A stretch of 64,000 nt of DNA from Gnetum montanum (lineage: Eukaryota; Streptophyta; Gnetopsida; Gnetales; Gnetaceae). Under the pieces are notes generated by a model, which was not told the origin of the DNA, ran no database searches, and worked only from the letters and a program-made list of their open reading frames with translations. Both the position numbers and the translations under genes were made by a program. The stretch covers positions 97,416 to 161,415 of the forward strand of contig MNCI01008000.1 of NCBI GenBank assembly GCA_015680685.1, read 5' to 3'. The number at the start of each line of letters is the position of its first letter. Position 1 is the stretch's first letter. Shown here in pieces: positions 46,940 through 57,670 of this stretch.

Positions 46940-47133
46940 AGCTCTTTTATATTGTCTTTTGTGTAGTTACAACCATCATGGGAGATTAAGGTTAGTTACA
47001 ACCACCATGGGAGTTCGTGATAACTACCATAGAGATTAAAAAGGTGTAGTTGCCAAGTGTCCTATTTGATAATTATAAGATCATAAGAAATTGAGGTTAG
47101 TTACAAATATTATGGGGGTTTAGTTATAACTAC
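46940..47133 (-). promoter_or_regulatory. Promoter-like region with TATA and repeated CATGGGAGTT
   Basis: The minus strand has CAATATAAAAGAG (about 46953-46943), preceded by repeats of GTTGTAACTA and CTCCCATGGTGG-type words up to 47133. It points into the Gln-rich remnant. LTR C has split this region: 47909-48070 continues it. Confidence 0.45.
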
Positions 47134-47903
47134 TGATGAGTGGCGAGATACCCCTACACTCAACCATACGAATATGAGCATAGCACGCGTGGTCCGGTTG
47201 AACTCCGTAGACTAAGTGCCTACACGCCCCATGAAACACTTAGGGTTAATTATTCGTTGTCTTCCTAGACTTACTTGTAGTTGTTACAGTGTATGGTTAA
47301 GCAAGTCTGAGGTATATGATTTTTATAGTTTTTATGTTTTATGTCTCCTATGCTAACAAGGTGAAGGGTTGAGGAACTAATTACTAACTCTAACTAATGA
47401 ACTAAGTCTAAATTACCTAGTGTCAACATCCGTTCCCAATTACCGTACACACCCTGAACTAATGCAACTGTGGCTACCACACGGTAATCGTTGCTAGGAT
47501 CACCACGCATAACGCACGTGCTTGAAGTGGTCATATTGAGGCACTTAACTAGGAGAAAAGGGTTGAGAAGGAAAATAGTAAATAACAGGTAATAAATAAC
47601 AATAATAAAATCCTATTCCATGCACTGCAAGGTTTATCTGGAAAGCTCGTCTTTATTTTCGTACACAAACTTGTGTTCAGGTACAATGTTTGCTCAAATA
47701 AAGATCCGTTCACTTTGGGACTCCTACTACGGGCACATGGAAAATATTCTATCTCTTGAGTGATCAATCTACTAGAGTTTCCCTATTGTCTAGCCTAGGA
47801 TGAGGAAACAAGGGAGAGCCGCCTCTTATTTATAGATATGATGACGCACCGCGATATCACGTACGTGATATCACAAGGGAAGATGCGATATCACATCCCA
47901 TCA
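47134..47903 (-). mobile_element. Solo LTR, copy C
   Basis: It is bounded by TGATGAGTGG on the left and CATCCCATCA on the right (plus view). It is flanked by a perfect 5-base target duplication ACTAC (47129-47133 and 47904-47908). On the minus strand it has the 20-base palindrome at 47853-47872, a TATA box TCTATAAATAAG (near 47830) and AATAAAGACG (near 47655). There is no internal region, so it arose by LTR-LTR recombination. Confidence 0.92.
47853..47872. promoter_or_regulatory. 20-bp perfect palindrome in U3
   Basis: GATATCACGTACGTGATATC is its own reverse complement and lies about 15-30 bases upstream of the TATA box of LTR C. It contains two ACGT cores. Confidence 0.8.
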
Positions 47904-47978
47904 ACTACCATAGGAAGTTATCACTTTTATNTGCGATATCACATCCCATCAACTACCATAGGAAGTTATCACTTTTAT
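47884..47978. repeat. 47-bp exact duplication around an N
   Basis: 47884-47930 equals 47932-47978 base for base, with a single N at 47931. It covers the last 20 bases of LTR C, the target duplication and flank. An unmerged contig overlap is the simplest reading. Confidence 0.9.
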
Positions 47979-48079
47979 GGGAAGTTACTATTACTATAGA
48001 AATACAAGCTATAGTTGACAAGTGTCATGTTCATGTAGGACATTGGATAACTATCCCATAAATTCCCTTTCTTCTTAAA

Positions 48080-48540
48080 TAATAATACTTTTTTTATGGA
48101 ATAAGAGAGTGAATAGAATTAACACTCATAACAAATTTACAACTACGAGAATTAATTGTTCATTGACACATGAAAAATTTTCAATTCCCAATCTTCCACA
48201 CTAAAAAAATAGGCTTTTTCTTTTCAATTCCATTTTTGAAAAAACCTTTCTTCATGCAAAAAGAGAAAACCATCTAGGTGGGCAGCAATATACCATGTAA
48301 GTAATTACAACTTTGATAGTAAGCCTTCTTGTGCTTTAGAACTAGTTTCTATTTTAGCAAGCAAGACAAATGTCAGCTTTTCTAGTGAGACCAACTGGAA
48401 CTCTGGCACTTTACTTTTGCTAAACTCTTGAAATGATGACTGCTTTTCTGGATAAAATTTTATTTTCCACACCTAATGATGTAATTGGCAATCATTTAAG
48501 CATTAGTATATAGCTTTGTTTTTCTAAAACTACCTCCATA
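48080..48540. other. No feature seen
   Basis: AT-rich flank. Confidence 0.5.
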
Positions 48541-48542
48541 TA

Positions 48543-48900
48543 AGATGTCTGACATCTTTCATATGCACATTCAAGAAAAGTTTGTACATATTCCACAAGC
48601 TCATCTACATACTAGAGGACAACCAAAGCATTGGGATTGAGCAGGGATGCAGCAAATAGCTTTGTGTCAGAGATACAGTTATTGGGTCTCAGAATCATGT
48701 CTTTATCAAAATAACTGACATGAAAATTATAGTCCACCATTAAAAGAACTGTTCAGATAGCCTCATAAATTTTCTGGCGGACTCTACATTTTCAAACTGG
48801 ATTCTGCCCTCTCCTTGAGATTTCTAGCAACCTCACTCAGTTCTTATGTCACATGCATACACAACATGCTCCCCCACAAACTTCTCTATGAATTTCACAA
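48543..48900 (-). pseudogene. Exon remnant of an unidentified host gene
   Basis: Minus-strand frames read FVGEHVVYACDIRTE, EVARNLKERAESSLK, then a longer stretch VRQKIYEAI...MVDYNFHVSYFDKDMILRP and LFAASLLNPNALVVL, YVDELVEYVQTFLECAYERCQTS. Two or three frame changes and TAG/TGA stops break it. Helix-rich composition and lack of low complexity suggest a real cellular protein, perhaps of the tethering-complex type, but I cannot name it. Confidence 0.4.
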
Positions 48901-49015
48901 ACTATGCAGCCAGAACTATTCTGGAAACATTTGAAAGTAGCAACATGCAGCTAACCATGGTTTCTAAGTTGTGTGTAGGATCAGTCAGTCATAGAGAAAA
49001 TAAAAATGAAGGGGG

Positions 49016-49489
49016 TTGAATTCTTGTGAGAGATCCATGTTTGATAAGATAAGGGAGAGGCGCCTATTGTCATGGAATGTAATGGTTGCAGGGTATGCTC
49101 AAGCAGGCCTAAGAAGTGAGACATTAGTATTGTTTATGAAGATTCATGAGGCAGCACTTGTCCTAAATTCTATATCCTTGCTCAGTGTTATTCCTGCTTG
49201 CTCTACTTTAAAACATGGTAAGGCTATTCATGCCTTCGCTCTCAGGCATGGATTAGTGTAGCATCTACCTATGTAAAATGCCATTGTAAATATGTATGAA
49301 AAGTGTGATAGCGTTCATGATTCCAAGCTCAATTTTGACCGAATGCCAACAAGGGATGAAATCACACGGAATGCTATGAATTTTGCATATGGACAACATG
49401 GTGTTGGGAAGGAGGCTCTACAACTTTTTTTGGATATGAGGAAGTCTGATGTTAGGCCTGGAGTTGTGACATTCTTTTGAATGTAGTCA
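49016..49489 (+). pseudogene. PLS-type pentatricopeptide repeat protein fragment
   Basis: One frame reads SMFDKIRERRLLSWNVMVAGYAQAGLRSETLVLFMKI, then SVIPACSTLKHGKAIHAFALRHGLV. After two stops it reads NAIVNMYEKCDSVHD, FDRMPTRDE and YGQHGVGKEALQLFLDMRKSDVRP. These are about four PLS motifs of the plant organelle RNA-processing family (typical proteins have 10-20 motifs). TAG and TAA near 49260 and loss of both ends make it a fragment. PPR proteins bind organelle RNA and direct editing or processing. Confidence 0.85.
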
Positions 49490-50765
49490 AATACCAACCC
49501 AACAGTTGCAGTACTCCTCATCGACAAGCCAGACTATATTTGCTGTCTGATCATAGAGTTATTCTCCCCCATAACATCTAGCTAACTAGTGTGGCATGAA
49601 TTGATCCAACAATTTTATCAACATTTGTGTTAATTTTTTTTGAAAGAAGATGTTTTTTAGCACTTTTTCAAAGGTATTCTACCATGCAAAATCTGAAATC
49701 ATTTACATCTTCCTAAACTTACACACACTGCAGTTGCAAGTGTAATCTTGCTAATAAAGTTCTGAACTGAATTTTTCTTAACAAATCCCTACTCCATGAA
49801 ATGGAAGAAATGTGCCAACAAGTTCATAACCTATGTTACAACTAACCTTAAGACTTTCAATACCAAGCACTACCCATAGTTTATGATTGGTTTTACAACT
49901 ACTCTAACAATTCACAACACTAGACTAGTTTAGAGCTTATAGGAATGGAGTCTTTACTAGTCTTTATTTTAGATTCTTAAATGTCTTTTTCCATTTATTT
50001 GACTAAATAAATGATGCATCTGTCTTAGTTAACTCTACCAATGGCTTAGTAGTCTTTGAGAAGTTCTCAATAAATCATCTATAGTATCTCGTATGACCAA
50101 GGAAAGATAGGATATCTTTAACTATCTATGGTCTCTGGATAATACCCTATATGACTCTGATCTAATTTGGATCCACATCAAGGTTTTTCTTTGGTACCCT
50201 GCAACAATACCTTCTTTGATAATTAAATGGCATTTTTTATAGTTGATAAATCATAATGTAGAGAGGAAGAATAGAAAATCCACAATAAAATAGAATAGTT
50301 GTATGAAAAGGAAAATAAAATAAACTTCCTTATAGTGTTGCAAGGTTTTTAAAGTCTTCTTATTGGCTTTATTTATTACCCAAAATGCTTGTAATATATT
50401 TTACTTGACATTAAGCCTATGTGCTAAAAACTTTCTATGAACCAAAAATGAAATATGTTAAAGACTAAGATTTATTTATAAGTAAAAGAATCACACTTAA
50501 TGTGATGTGTATCCTTGATATATGTTCTAAAATAAAGGGAATAGGCTTAGAATGGAATAAACTAGGTTGAAATTGGCTTCAGAATGAAGAAACTTCTTGG
50601 AAAATGGTTTTTTATTTTGAAAAATAGAAAACCCTTGATGCACATGGTGAGGTGGTGAGAAAAAAAAAATTGTAATGGGTCTAATGTATATATGTTATAT
50701 GTATCATGTATATATATACTTTGAAAGTTGTTACAAATTCTAGATGTCCATTTTCAAGCTTACTA
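49490..50765. other. AT-rich DNA, no gene seen
   Basis: Includes TATATA-rich sequence near 50690-50720. Nothing supported. Confidence 0.5.
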
Positions 50766-50769
50766 AACA

Positions 50770-51500
50770 ATAGGACACTAAAAAAACATGAGAAAATGAG
50801 TCTTCACTTCTACAAATAGGACATTAAGGAGAAACATTTTCTATATATTTAAGATGAGGGTAGATAGAAAGACCTTGATGAATAAGACATCATAAAAAAT
50901 ATAAATTTTAGAAAATGTAGTAGCTCTATAAGTATATTTTATTTTCCTCATCCAAAAGTATGATGATAATTGTATTTTCAAGTCATTATTGAATTTTTTA
51001 CAAATAAAATCATTCTTTATAATAATCTCATAAGTAACTTTTGAATTAAAAAGAAAACATTTTTGCCATCCTTCCAAAATATTCTTAGAAAAGCTTGATG
51101 CAAATTATTATCAAATTTAAATAAATTCTCATGATTAGAAATTAAATTTCTAATTTTTCCCTCCTTCTATTCAAACTAGAGAGGCTAGAAGCTTTATTTC
51201 AAGTAATCCATCTATCATTCATATGTAGATAAGAAAATATAGTGATACCAAATTTGCTCCAAGTAGTACACAATCTAGATGCATTAGTAGCTTCAGCTCT
51301 TTTATTAAAAGAAAACTACAATGAGCTAGTTTGCTTAAGCATATCTTTTGAAATTGTAATATGATTATAATTCTAATATTTATGAAGCTTGCACCATGTC
51401 TTCCAAATTTATTTAAGAATTGGAGAACCATAAACAGAAATGGCATGATGAAAATAAAGATAATGAAGAAAGTTATTAGAAGACCAACTATTATCATTCT
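50770..51500 (-). pseudogene. LINE reverse transcriptase C-terminus (zf-RVT-like)
   Basis: Minus-strand frames give a helix-rich stretch (YEIIIKNDFICKKFNNDLKIQLSSYFW) and then CPICRSEDSFSHVFL with a final Cys (50826-50770). This matches the Cys-Cys-His-Cys pattern at the C-terminus of plant non-LTR retrotransposon RT proteins. The frame to the right (51497-51219) fits the preceding linker loosely. A TAA stops the frame just before CPIC. No endonuclease or RT core lies in view, as expected of a truncated copy. Confidence 0.55.
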
Positions 51501-52161
51501 TAGGTTTTCTTTGCATAATTCTATTTTTTAAAAGGAGCATCCAAACATCATCTCCATTAATGTACTTTGAAATTCATTTTTCTATAGGATAGATACCTTA
51601 GTTATAATAGTTAGTGAGGATAGGTCCTCCATCTTTCTTACTACTGGTGCAAATAGTCCTCCATCAATGAAGTCATTTTTGATGATCAACCTACTTTGTC
51701 TACTTCATTCTTTACATTTGGCATTATCTTTGACCACTTTTTCTCTACTCTATTTGGAAGCTTTGGTGTAAAGTTACGTAAAAGTGATAAGAGTATAACT
51801 ATGACCTCTCTTTAGGTATCAAATACCGAATTCTCAAAATGTGACTTTTCAACAACAACTTCAAGAGAAAAAGCTCCTAGTGAAACTAAGTAATTAATTT
51901 TTTTATAGCATTAATTTCCTTTTGTTTTGGATGCTCAAGGATGAGAAAATTTTATAATTTGTTGCTAGTTATTCTTTATCTTTAATTAGTATATTCTCTT
52001 TTCTTTAGAGATATTTTTCTCGTTCTCTTTACAAGAAACCCTTTATTAAGAAGTGAAAACTTGTGAGAGTACTTTTGAATAAGGCAAATCCTAAATCTTT
52101 TCCTATCCCAGAGGGAAGGATTTTCAAGATTGATTGTAAGGATGAAAACCTAAAAAGGCAT
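51501..52161. other. No feature seen
   Basis: AT-rich flank of element e3. Confidence 0.5.
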
Positions 52162-52600
52162 TGATGAAGTGTCATTAGTTGATGTGTCAACTAGGTCGCG
52201 TATACGAGGTCGCATATATGCGGCTATGTCGATGTAGCCCTGTCGACGTAGCCTTTCATGCATCAACGTGGCCCCATTTACACGGAGCCTATTTCAACCT
52301 ATAAATAAGAGGGCCTTCCATCTCATTTAGGTACCTTTTAGTTAGTTGTTGCGAAGCTATTGTAGTTTGTTCTCGCAGGAGATAGAATATTTTCCAAGTG
52401 CCCGCAATAGGTGTAAGAAAAGTGATCGGCTCTTTATTCGAGCGTTGATGTATCTGAGCCCATTGGCATGACAACAATAAAGATGAACTATTCAAGCATT
52501 CCTTGAAGCATTTGGACTTAGCTATTTTATGCATTTAGTAGTTTAATATGTTTATTCTTTGTTAATTCCATAAGGTAATTCCAGGCGGTTCCACCAGCAG
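52162..52600 (+). mobile_element. e3 5' LTR, partial
   Basis: It starts TGATGAAGTGTC. A block of palindromic words (CGTATACG, CGCATATATGCG at 52211-52222, GTCGAC) precedes the TATA box CCTATAAATAAG (52299) and AATAAAGATG (52487). Sequence around the poly(A) signal resembles LTR A (TTATTCGAG...GATGTA...CATGAC..AATAAAGAT). The right end is not defined. Confidence 0.55.
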
Positions 52601-52727
52601 CAGCAAGGATACTATCCAAGTCGAGTGCCACTGCAACTGTACGAATACTTCCAATAGTGGCAGCACCCACTAGCGTGGGGGATGCCATCTTCAAGATAGC
52701 AGTACCTTTACAAATAGCCAGATCCTT

Positions 52728-53230
52728 ATGGGTACTACGTTTAGCAACCGGTCTCCCCACGAGACTCTTTTAGTCATGCTGCCTTTCAAAGTCATTACCA
52801 CCCCCCAGAATATTTTCAACCTCAATTTCCATCACCCAGGGGGGAAAACCCACATCTCTTCTATCCTCCATCACCTTCTCTTGCCACTCCTCCATCACAT
52901 CCCTCTTAGCTGTCACCTGCTCCACCGATGCAGGGAGAGATACCGCCATAGCCGCAGCAATGAAACACTACGAGGGCTGTTAACTTACAACCGGAACCTC
53001 AGCTGAGTGGACTGGAATCCAAGACATGAAAACATCTTATTTTCCAGCCCAATAATTTGAACATACCCTCACATAGACCTGTGGCCAGTGCCTTTGAACC
53101 TACAAGCGCCTTCACTACTCCACTGCCAGAGCAGCCTTCAAGCCAACTACACTCCAACGTCCATACGGTCATGCTCACACATGCTATGACTGACTAGATC
53201 AAGGCATGTCATCTTCCCTAGAAATTGACT
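52728..53230 (+). pseudogene. e3 gag remnant, mostly lost
   Basis: Pro/Ser/His-rich short frames only. There is no capsid core or zinc knuckle, and too little space for a full gag between LTR and protease. Confidence 0.35.
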
Positions 53231-53234
53231 AATC

Positions 53235-53570
53235 TGAGAAGCCCCCTCATCTATCTTTAGGTGGTAGGGAATGAGCCATGCAAAGCTCTTCTGGACTCGG
53301 GGTCAAGGGTTAATTTGATCTCTCATGATATGTACAAGAACTAGAATTTGCGCCTACTAAAGAAGAGCAACATCTAGCTCGAGTTAGCATACTAGTCCAT
53401 CACTGTTCCCTTGGGATTGGTGGAGGACATTGTAACCACTGTTTGTGGGTGGTCCTATCGTACTGATTTCCTGATCATCCATTTGGAGAACTGCAAGGGG
53501 AACTTCCCAATCATCATGGGAAGAGCCTGGCTAAGCATGGTAGATGCATGACTAGGACTCTAAGATCTTT
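53235..53570 (+). pseudogene. e3 aspartic protease
   Basis: NEPCKALLDSGSRVNLISHDMY carries the Asp-Ser-Gly active site (near 53300). FPIIMGRAWLSMVDA (near 53510) is the second conserved block. TAG stops lie between. It would mature the e3 polyprotein. Confidence 0.75.
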
Positions 53571-53989
53571 CCCTTGAAATTTCAAAGGAAAATCCTTTTG
53601 GGAAGATCGAGAAGAAGCATGTTCCATGCATCACATACAGTGACTCAAGGTGCAACTGTGTGTAGAAATTATGGTCCGCTAAGCGGATATCCATTCAAGC
53701 ATGTAGTCGGTGTACTGAGGAATCACTTGTTTAATAGTGCCTATACATAGCAACCACTAACCAAGAGGGCACCCAGTGGATGACAACTGATCCTACTAGT
53801 AGTGCATTGTGCATGGAACTGTCTGAGGGGCTTGTGCAAGCCTATGTTGAAAGCATGGACTAAATGAAATAGGTTCATCAATAGGTCTCCACTGTTGGTG
53901 ACCAAAATGACTGGGGGAAGCTGCAAATCCCTAAGAGCTTCAAACAAGAGCCCATGGAGCTAAATTCTTTACTAGCTCACTTGGAATAT

Positions 53990-54740
53990 GCTTTTTTGCA
54001 AAATGGAAAGCCGATAATTATCAATGCCACCCTTGCTTCTGAATAGAAGAAGAGATTGCTAAAGGTGGTAAACAAATGGGTTGCTGCGTTTGCATGGTCA
54101 TATCTTGAGTTGACTGGAGTTGATCCCAGGGTCTTCCAGCATCGGATCTATATCGAACCTTCCATGAAGCCATGAAGATAGACACAAAGACTATTAAATC
54201 CCAAACTGAAGCAGGCTGTAAAGGATGAAATCGAATAATTGCTAAAGATGGGGTTCATCTATTCTATTTTCAATAGCGAATGGGTTAGCCCACTCATTAT
54301 CATGCTGAAGAAAGGTGGTAAATGGAGGGTCTGTATTGATTTCCGGTTGCTCAACATGGCTACCTTCAAGGATCATTTTCCACTCCCATTTTTGGACCAG
54401 GTGTTGGAAACCATCGCAAGGCACCGCTACTACAGCTTTTTGGATGGTTATAGTGGTTACAACCAAATCCAAATAGCACTAGAAGACCAGGCCAAAACAA
54501 TGTTCACAAGTCCATGGGGGACTTTTGCATACAAGAAGATGCCCTTTGGCCTATGCAATGCACCTACTACGTTCCAACGCCTTGTCCTAAGCATATTCCA
54601 GCAACAAATTATCAATGGGGTAGAAGTCTTCATAGATGACTTCTCTACCTATAGGGTCACGTTCAAGCAAGCCTTGGACAATCTTGAGCAAGTTCTAAAA
54701 AGGTGTGTAGACACTAATCTGTGGCTCAATTGGTAGAAAA
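53990..54740 (+). pseudogene. pol: e3 reverse transcriptase (Athila-like)
   Basis: It reads WVSPLIIMLKKGGKWRVCIDFRLLN, KDHFPLPFLDQ, FLDGYSGYNQI, FGLCNAPTTFQR and VFIDDFS. All catalytic Asp residues (LDGY and IDD) remain. FLDGYSGYNQI, AYKKMPFGLCNAPTTFQR and IDDFS agree with the Athila branch of Ty3/gypsy. The frame from 54239 to 54736 is open for 165 codons. Confidence 0.88.
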
Positions 54741-55558
54741 GACATTTTATGGTCCAAGAAGGCATTATGTTGGGGCACCGCATCTCACAAACAGGGATCA
54801 ACGTCGATCCTGAAAAGATCAAGATCATCCAAGGAATCACCTACCAACCAAGTACCATCAAAGATGTTCAATCATTCCTTGGACACATTGGTTACTACCG
54901 GTGCTTCATTGAAAACTTCTCGAAGATCGCCAAGCTGTTGGTGGAACTTACAAAGAAGGATGCCCCATTCATTTGGACCATGGAGTGCGAATCAACATTC
55001 CAATTTCTTAAATAGAAACTCATAGAAAATCTAGTTCTACGAGCACCTGATTGGTCCAGACCCTTTCACATTATGACGGATGCATCCAACTATGCCTTGG
55101 GAGCCATGCTTTTACAATGTGATGATTAGAAACGTCCATATTATATCCACTATGCAAGCCGTAGCATTGTGGGTGCTCAACTCAACTACACCACCACCTA
55201 AAAGGAGTTGATGGTGGTGGTGTTTGCCTTGGAAAAATTCTAACACTATGTGCTTGGATATGAGGTGTTTGTGCATATTGACAGTGCTATCTGGTTCCTG
55301 ATGAACAAACCAATGGTGAGCCCTTGCATCATCCAGTGGTTGGTGATTCTTCAGGAATTTGATCTCACCATGGTAGATCGGAACGAGACAGAGAATGTGG
55401 TTGTTGACCACTTGTCTCAATTACGATGGAATGACATAGAAGAGGGGGAGCCCCTCTCCAACCAATTTCTAGATGAACTCCTCTTCATAGGTGCAATTGA
55501 TCCTCAAGTACCCAAGGAATCCCCTTGGTTCAACCGCATCCTCATCTACCTCACAACC
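54741..55558 (+). pseudogene. pol: e3 RT thumb and RNase H
   Basis: EGIMLGHRISQTGINVDPEKI and SFLGHIGYYRCFIENFSKIAK are followed by RNase H blocks HIMTDASNYALGAML, YASRSIVGAQLNYTTT, ELMVVVFALEKF and VVDHLSQL. Asp (MTDAS) and Glu (KELMVV) are visible. Several stops (TAG, TAA) occur. No second RNase H follows, unlike e1. Confidence 0.82.
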
Positions 55559-55561
55559 TAG

Positions 55562-56770
55562 GAGCTACCAAAGGAGTGGAACCATCGGTGGAAACAACAA
55601 TTTCTCCATAAGGCCAAGCATTTCATGGAAATCAATGGCCACCTTTACAAGGTGTGTGTAGATGGCCTGGTTTGATGGTGTGTCCCTGATGACGATACAT
55701 TGCACATCCTCCAAGATGCTCATGAGGGCCCTTATGGGGGCCACTATGTTGGATGCCACATGGTCATTAAGATCCTACTTGCAGGGTATTAATGGCCCAT
55801 AATTTTCAGGGATGCAAAATGGTTTTTCTACTCCTATGAATGATGCCAAAAAGATGGTGGGATGTCGGCAAAGTTGGAGGGACCTCAACAGTGGATCCAG
55901 CCATTAGAGCCCTTCAACATCTGGGGCATCAACTTCATGGGATCCATCACACCCTTGTCAAACAGAAAGGCATACATCATTGTAGCTGTGGACTACTATA
56001 CAAAGTGGGTAGAAGTGGCAACTGTCATCGACTATTCTTCAAACACCACCGCATGATTTGTCCAACAACAAATTGTTAATAGGTTTGGAGTGCCATGTGC
56101 ACTCATTTCTGGTAATGGGACTCATTTTACGGGTGCCACTTTTTGGAAACTCATGCAAAACTTTGAGGTCACCCATAAATTTACAACTCCCTATCACCCC
56201 CAAGCCAACAGGTAGGCCAAAGTCACCAATAGGAAGATCACCAAGATCCTTACCTAAACCATCAGCAAATATAGGAGGGATTGGAGTACTAAACTTAACG
56301 ATGCCCTATGGGCCTATCGCTCCACTTGAAAACTTCCTATAGGGTACTCTCCCTATGAGTTAGTGTACGGAAAGTTACCAACACTTCCAATTTAGACTAA
56401 ACTCTACACACTATCCACCACCAGTAACTTAGGCCTTGATCTCCCACTAGCACAATGAGAATGACTCATCAATTTAAGTGTGATAGATGAGAACCGATTA
56501 GTGGCCCTCTCTTCCAATGAGATCCACAAGGCCTATAACAAAAAATGACACGATCTTAGGATTTGGAAGGTCACATTTAGATGTGGAGACAAAGTGTTGT
56601 ATTGGAACCCCTCACACGTATCTCAACCGACCAAGTTTCAAACACTGTGGGAGGGATCTTACATTGTCTTTCAAACCTATCCATCCAGGGCCTTTCTTAT
56701 CCTCAAACTTGAGGACCCCTCCAAAACATAGTTAGTCAACCGCCAATAACTGAAACCTTTCCGTGAACTC
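55562..56770 (+). pseudogene. pol: e3 integrase with lost D-D-E triad
   Basis: The His pair HEGPYGGH, then the core FNIWGINFMGSI, CALISGNGTHF and YHPQANRxAKVTNRK, and the C-terminal ALWAYRST and YELVYGKLPTLP. Each catalytic residue is replaced: Asp to Asn in WGINF, Asp to Gly in ISGNGTHF, Glu to Lys in AKVTN. About a dozen stops follow. It ends near 56770 with LKPFRELHS. Confidence 0.82.
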
Positions 56771-57440
56771 CACTCAACTAGTGCAACCACCTCGTCATCA
56801 TTAGAACAACCTCGCTCCATTTTTCGCATCTCCTCCTTTCCACCTAGTCATGGGGGAGACCGTCATCCCTATTGATTCATTCCACTACATCCCTCACTAT
56901 TTTAAAATTTATTGTTTTACACCTTTTTGTTTTTCACCATCGTTCATACGGTTGCAAATTATTTGTACATTTTTTTCTTTCTTTAATTATTTTTTGTTTC
57001 TTTGTGTATGTTTATTTCTCACGTAATTGCTAATACATCGTCGTATTGTCTTCAGATGTCTGGCGTAAATGGTTTTCATTGCGATGGGTAATGTACACTA
57101 GTCCACCTAGTTGTCTAGTTCCTGCTCTCACATGGTTGTCTTTGGACTTTACGTCTATTTTCCATCCATAACATTGGCAATGAGTTCACGTCATCCACCT
57201 ATTCACCCACTCCATGGTTTTCCTTCTGTTGAGAACGTGCAACCCCTTCACTTAAAAACATTTTAATTAATGTATGACTTGTGTCATTCCTAGAATTGGG
57301 GATGACCTAATGGTTTGAATCTAGTGTGACTTCAAGGGGAATGCAATATTCGTCACTCTGTTCTATCCCCTAGGTTACTGGTATGTCCTTATAGATTCCC
57401 TACCGCTCCACGTCCTTCTCTCCAAGGAAGCTTCTAGGTA
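56771..57440 (+). other. e3 3' untranslated region
   Basis: No ORF looks coding. No polypurine tract or 3' LTR could be fixed. Confidence 0.4.
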
Positions 57441-57444
57441 GTTC

Positions 57445-57670
57445 AACCTTGCATGGTATGGTCCTCACCGAAAAATTCAGAAAAAAAAGAGAAAAGAAGA
57501 AACAGAAAAAAGACAAAAGAAAAGAAATAAACATGAAGATTCAAAGCACACCCCTTGGTCGAATGCATGCGAACACGCATGGGTCTTTGCATGGTGTGGT
57601 TCCCACAAAAAAGAAAAGAAAAAACAAATAAATCACTATGTGGGAATTCAAAGCACACCCCTTAGACCAT
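57445..57670 (+). repeat. ~140-bp tandem duplication with A-rich core
   Basis: Two units begin TTGCATGGT(A/G)TGGT and end ATTCAAAGCACACCCCTT, each with an A/G-rich interior. The A-rich tract resembles those in the 3' untranslated regions of e1 and e2. Confidence 0.65.
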
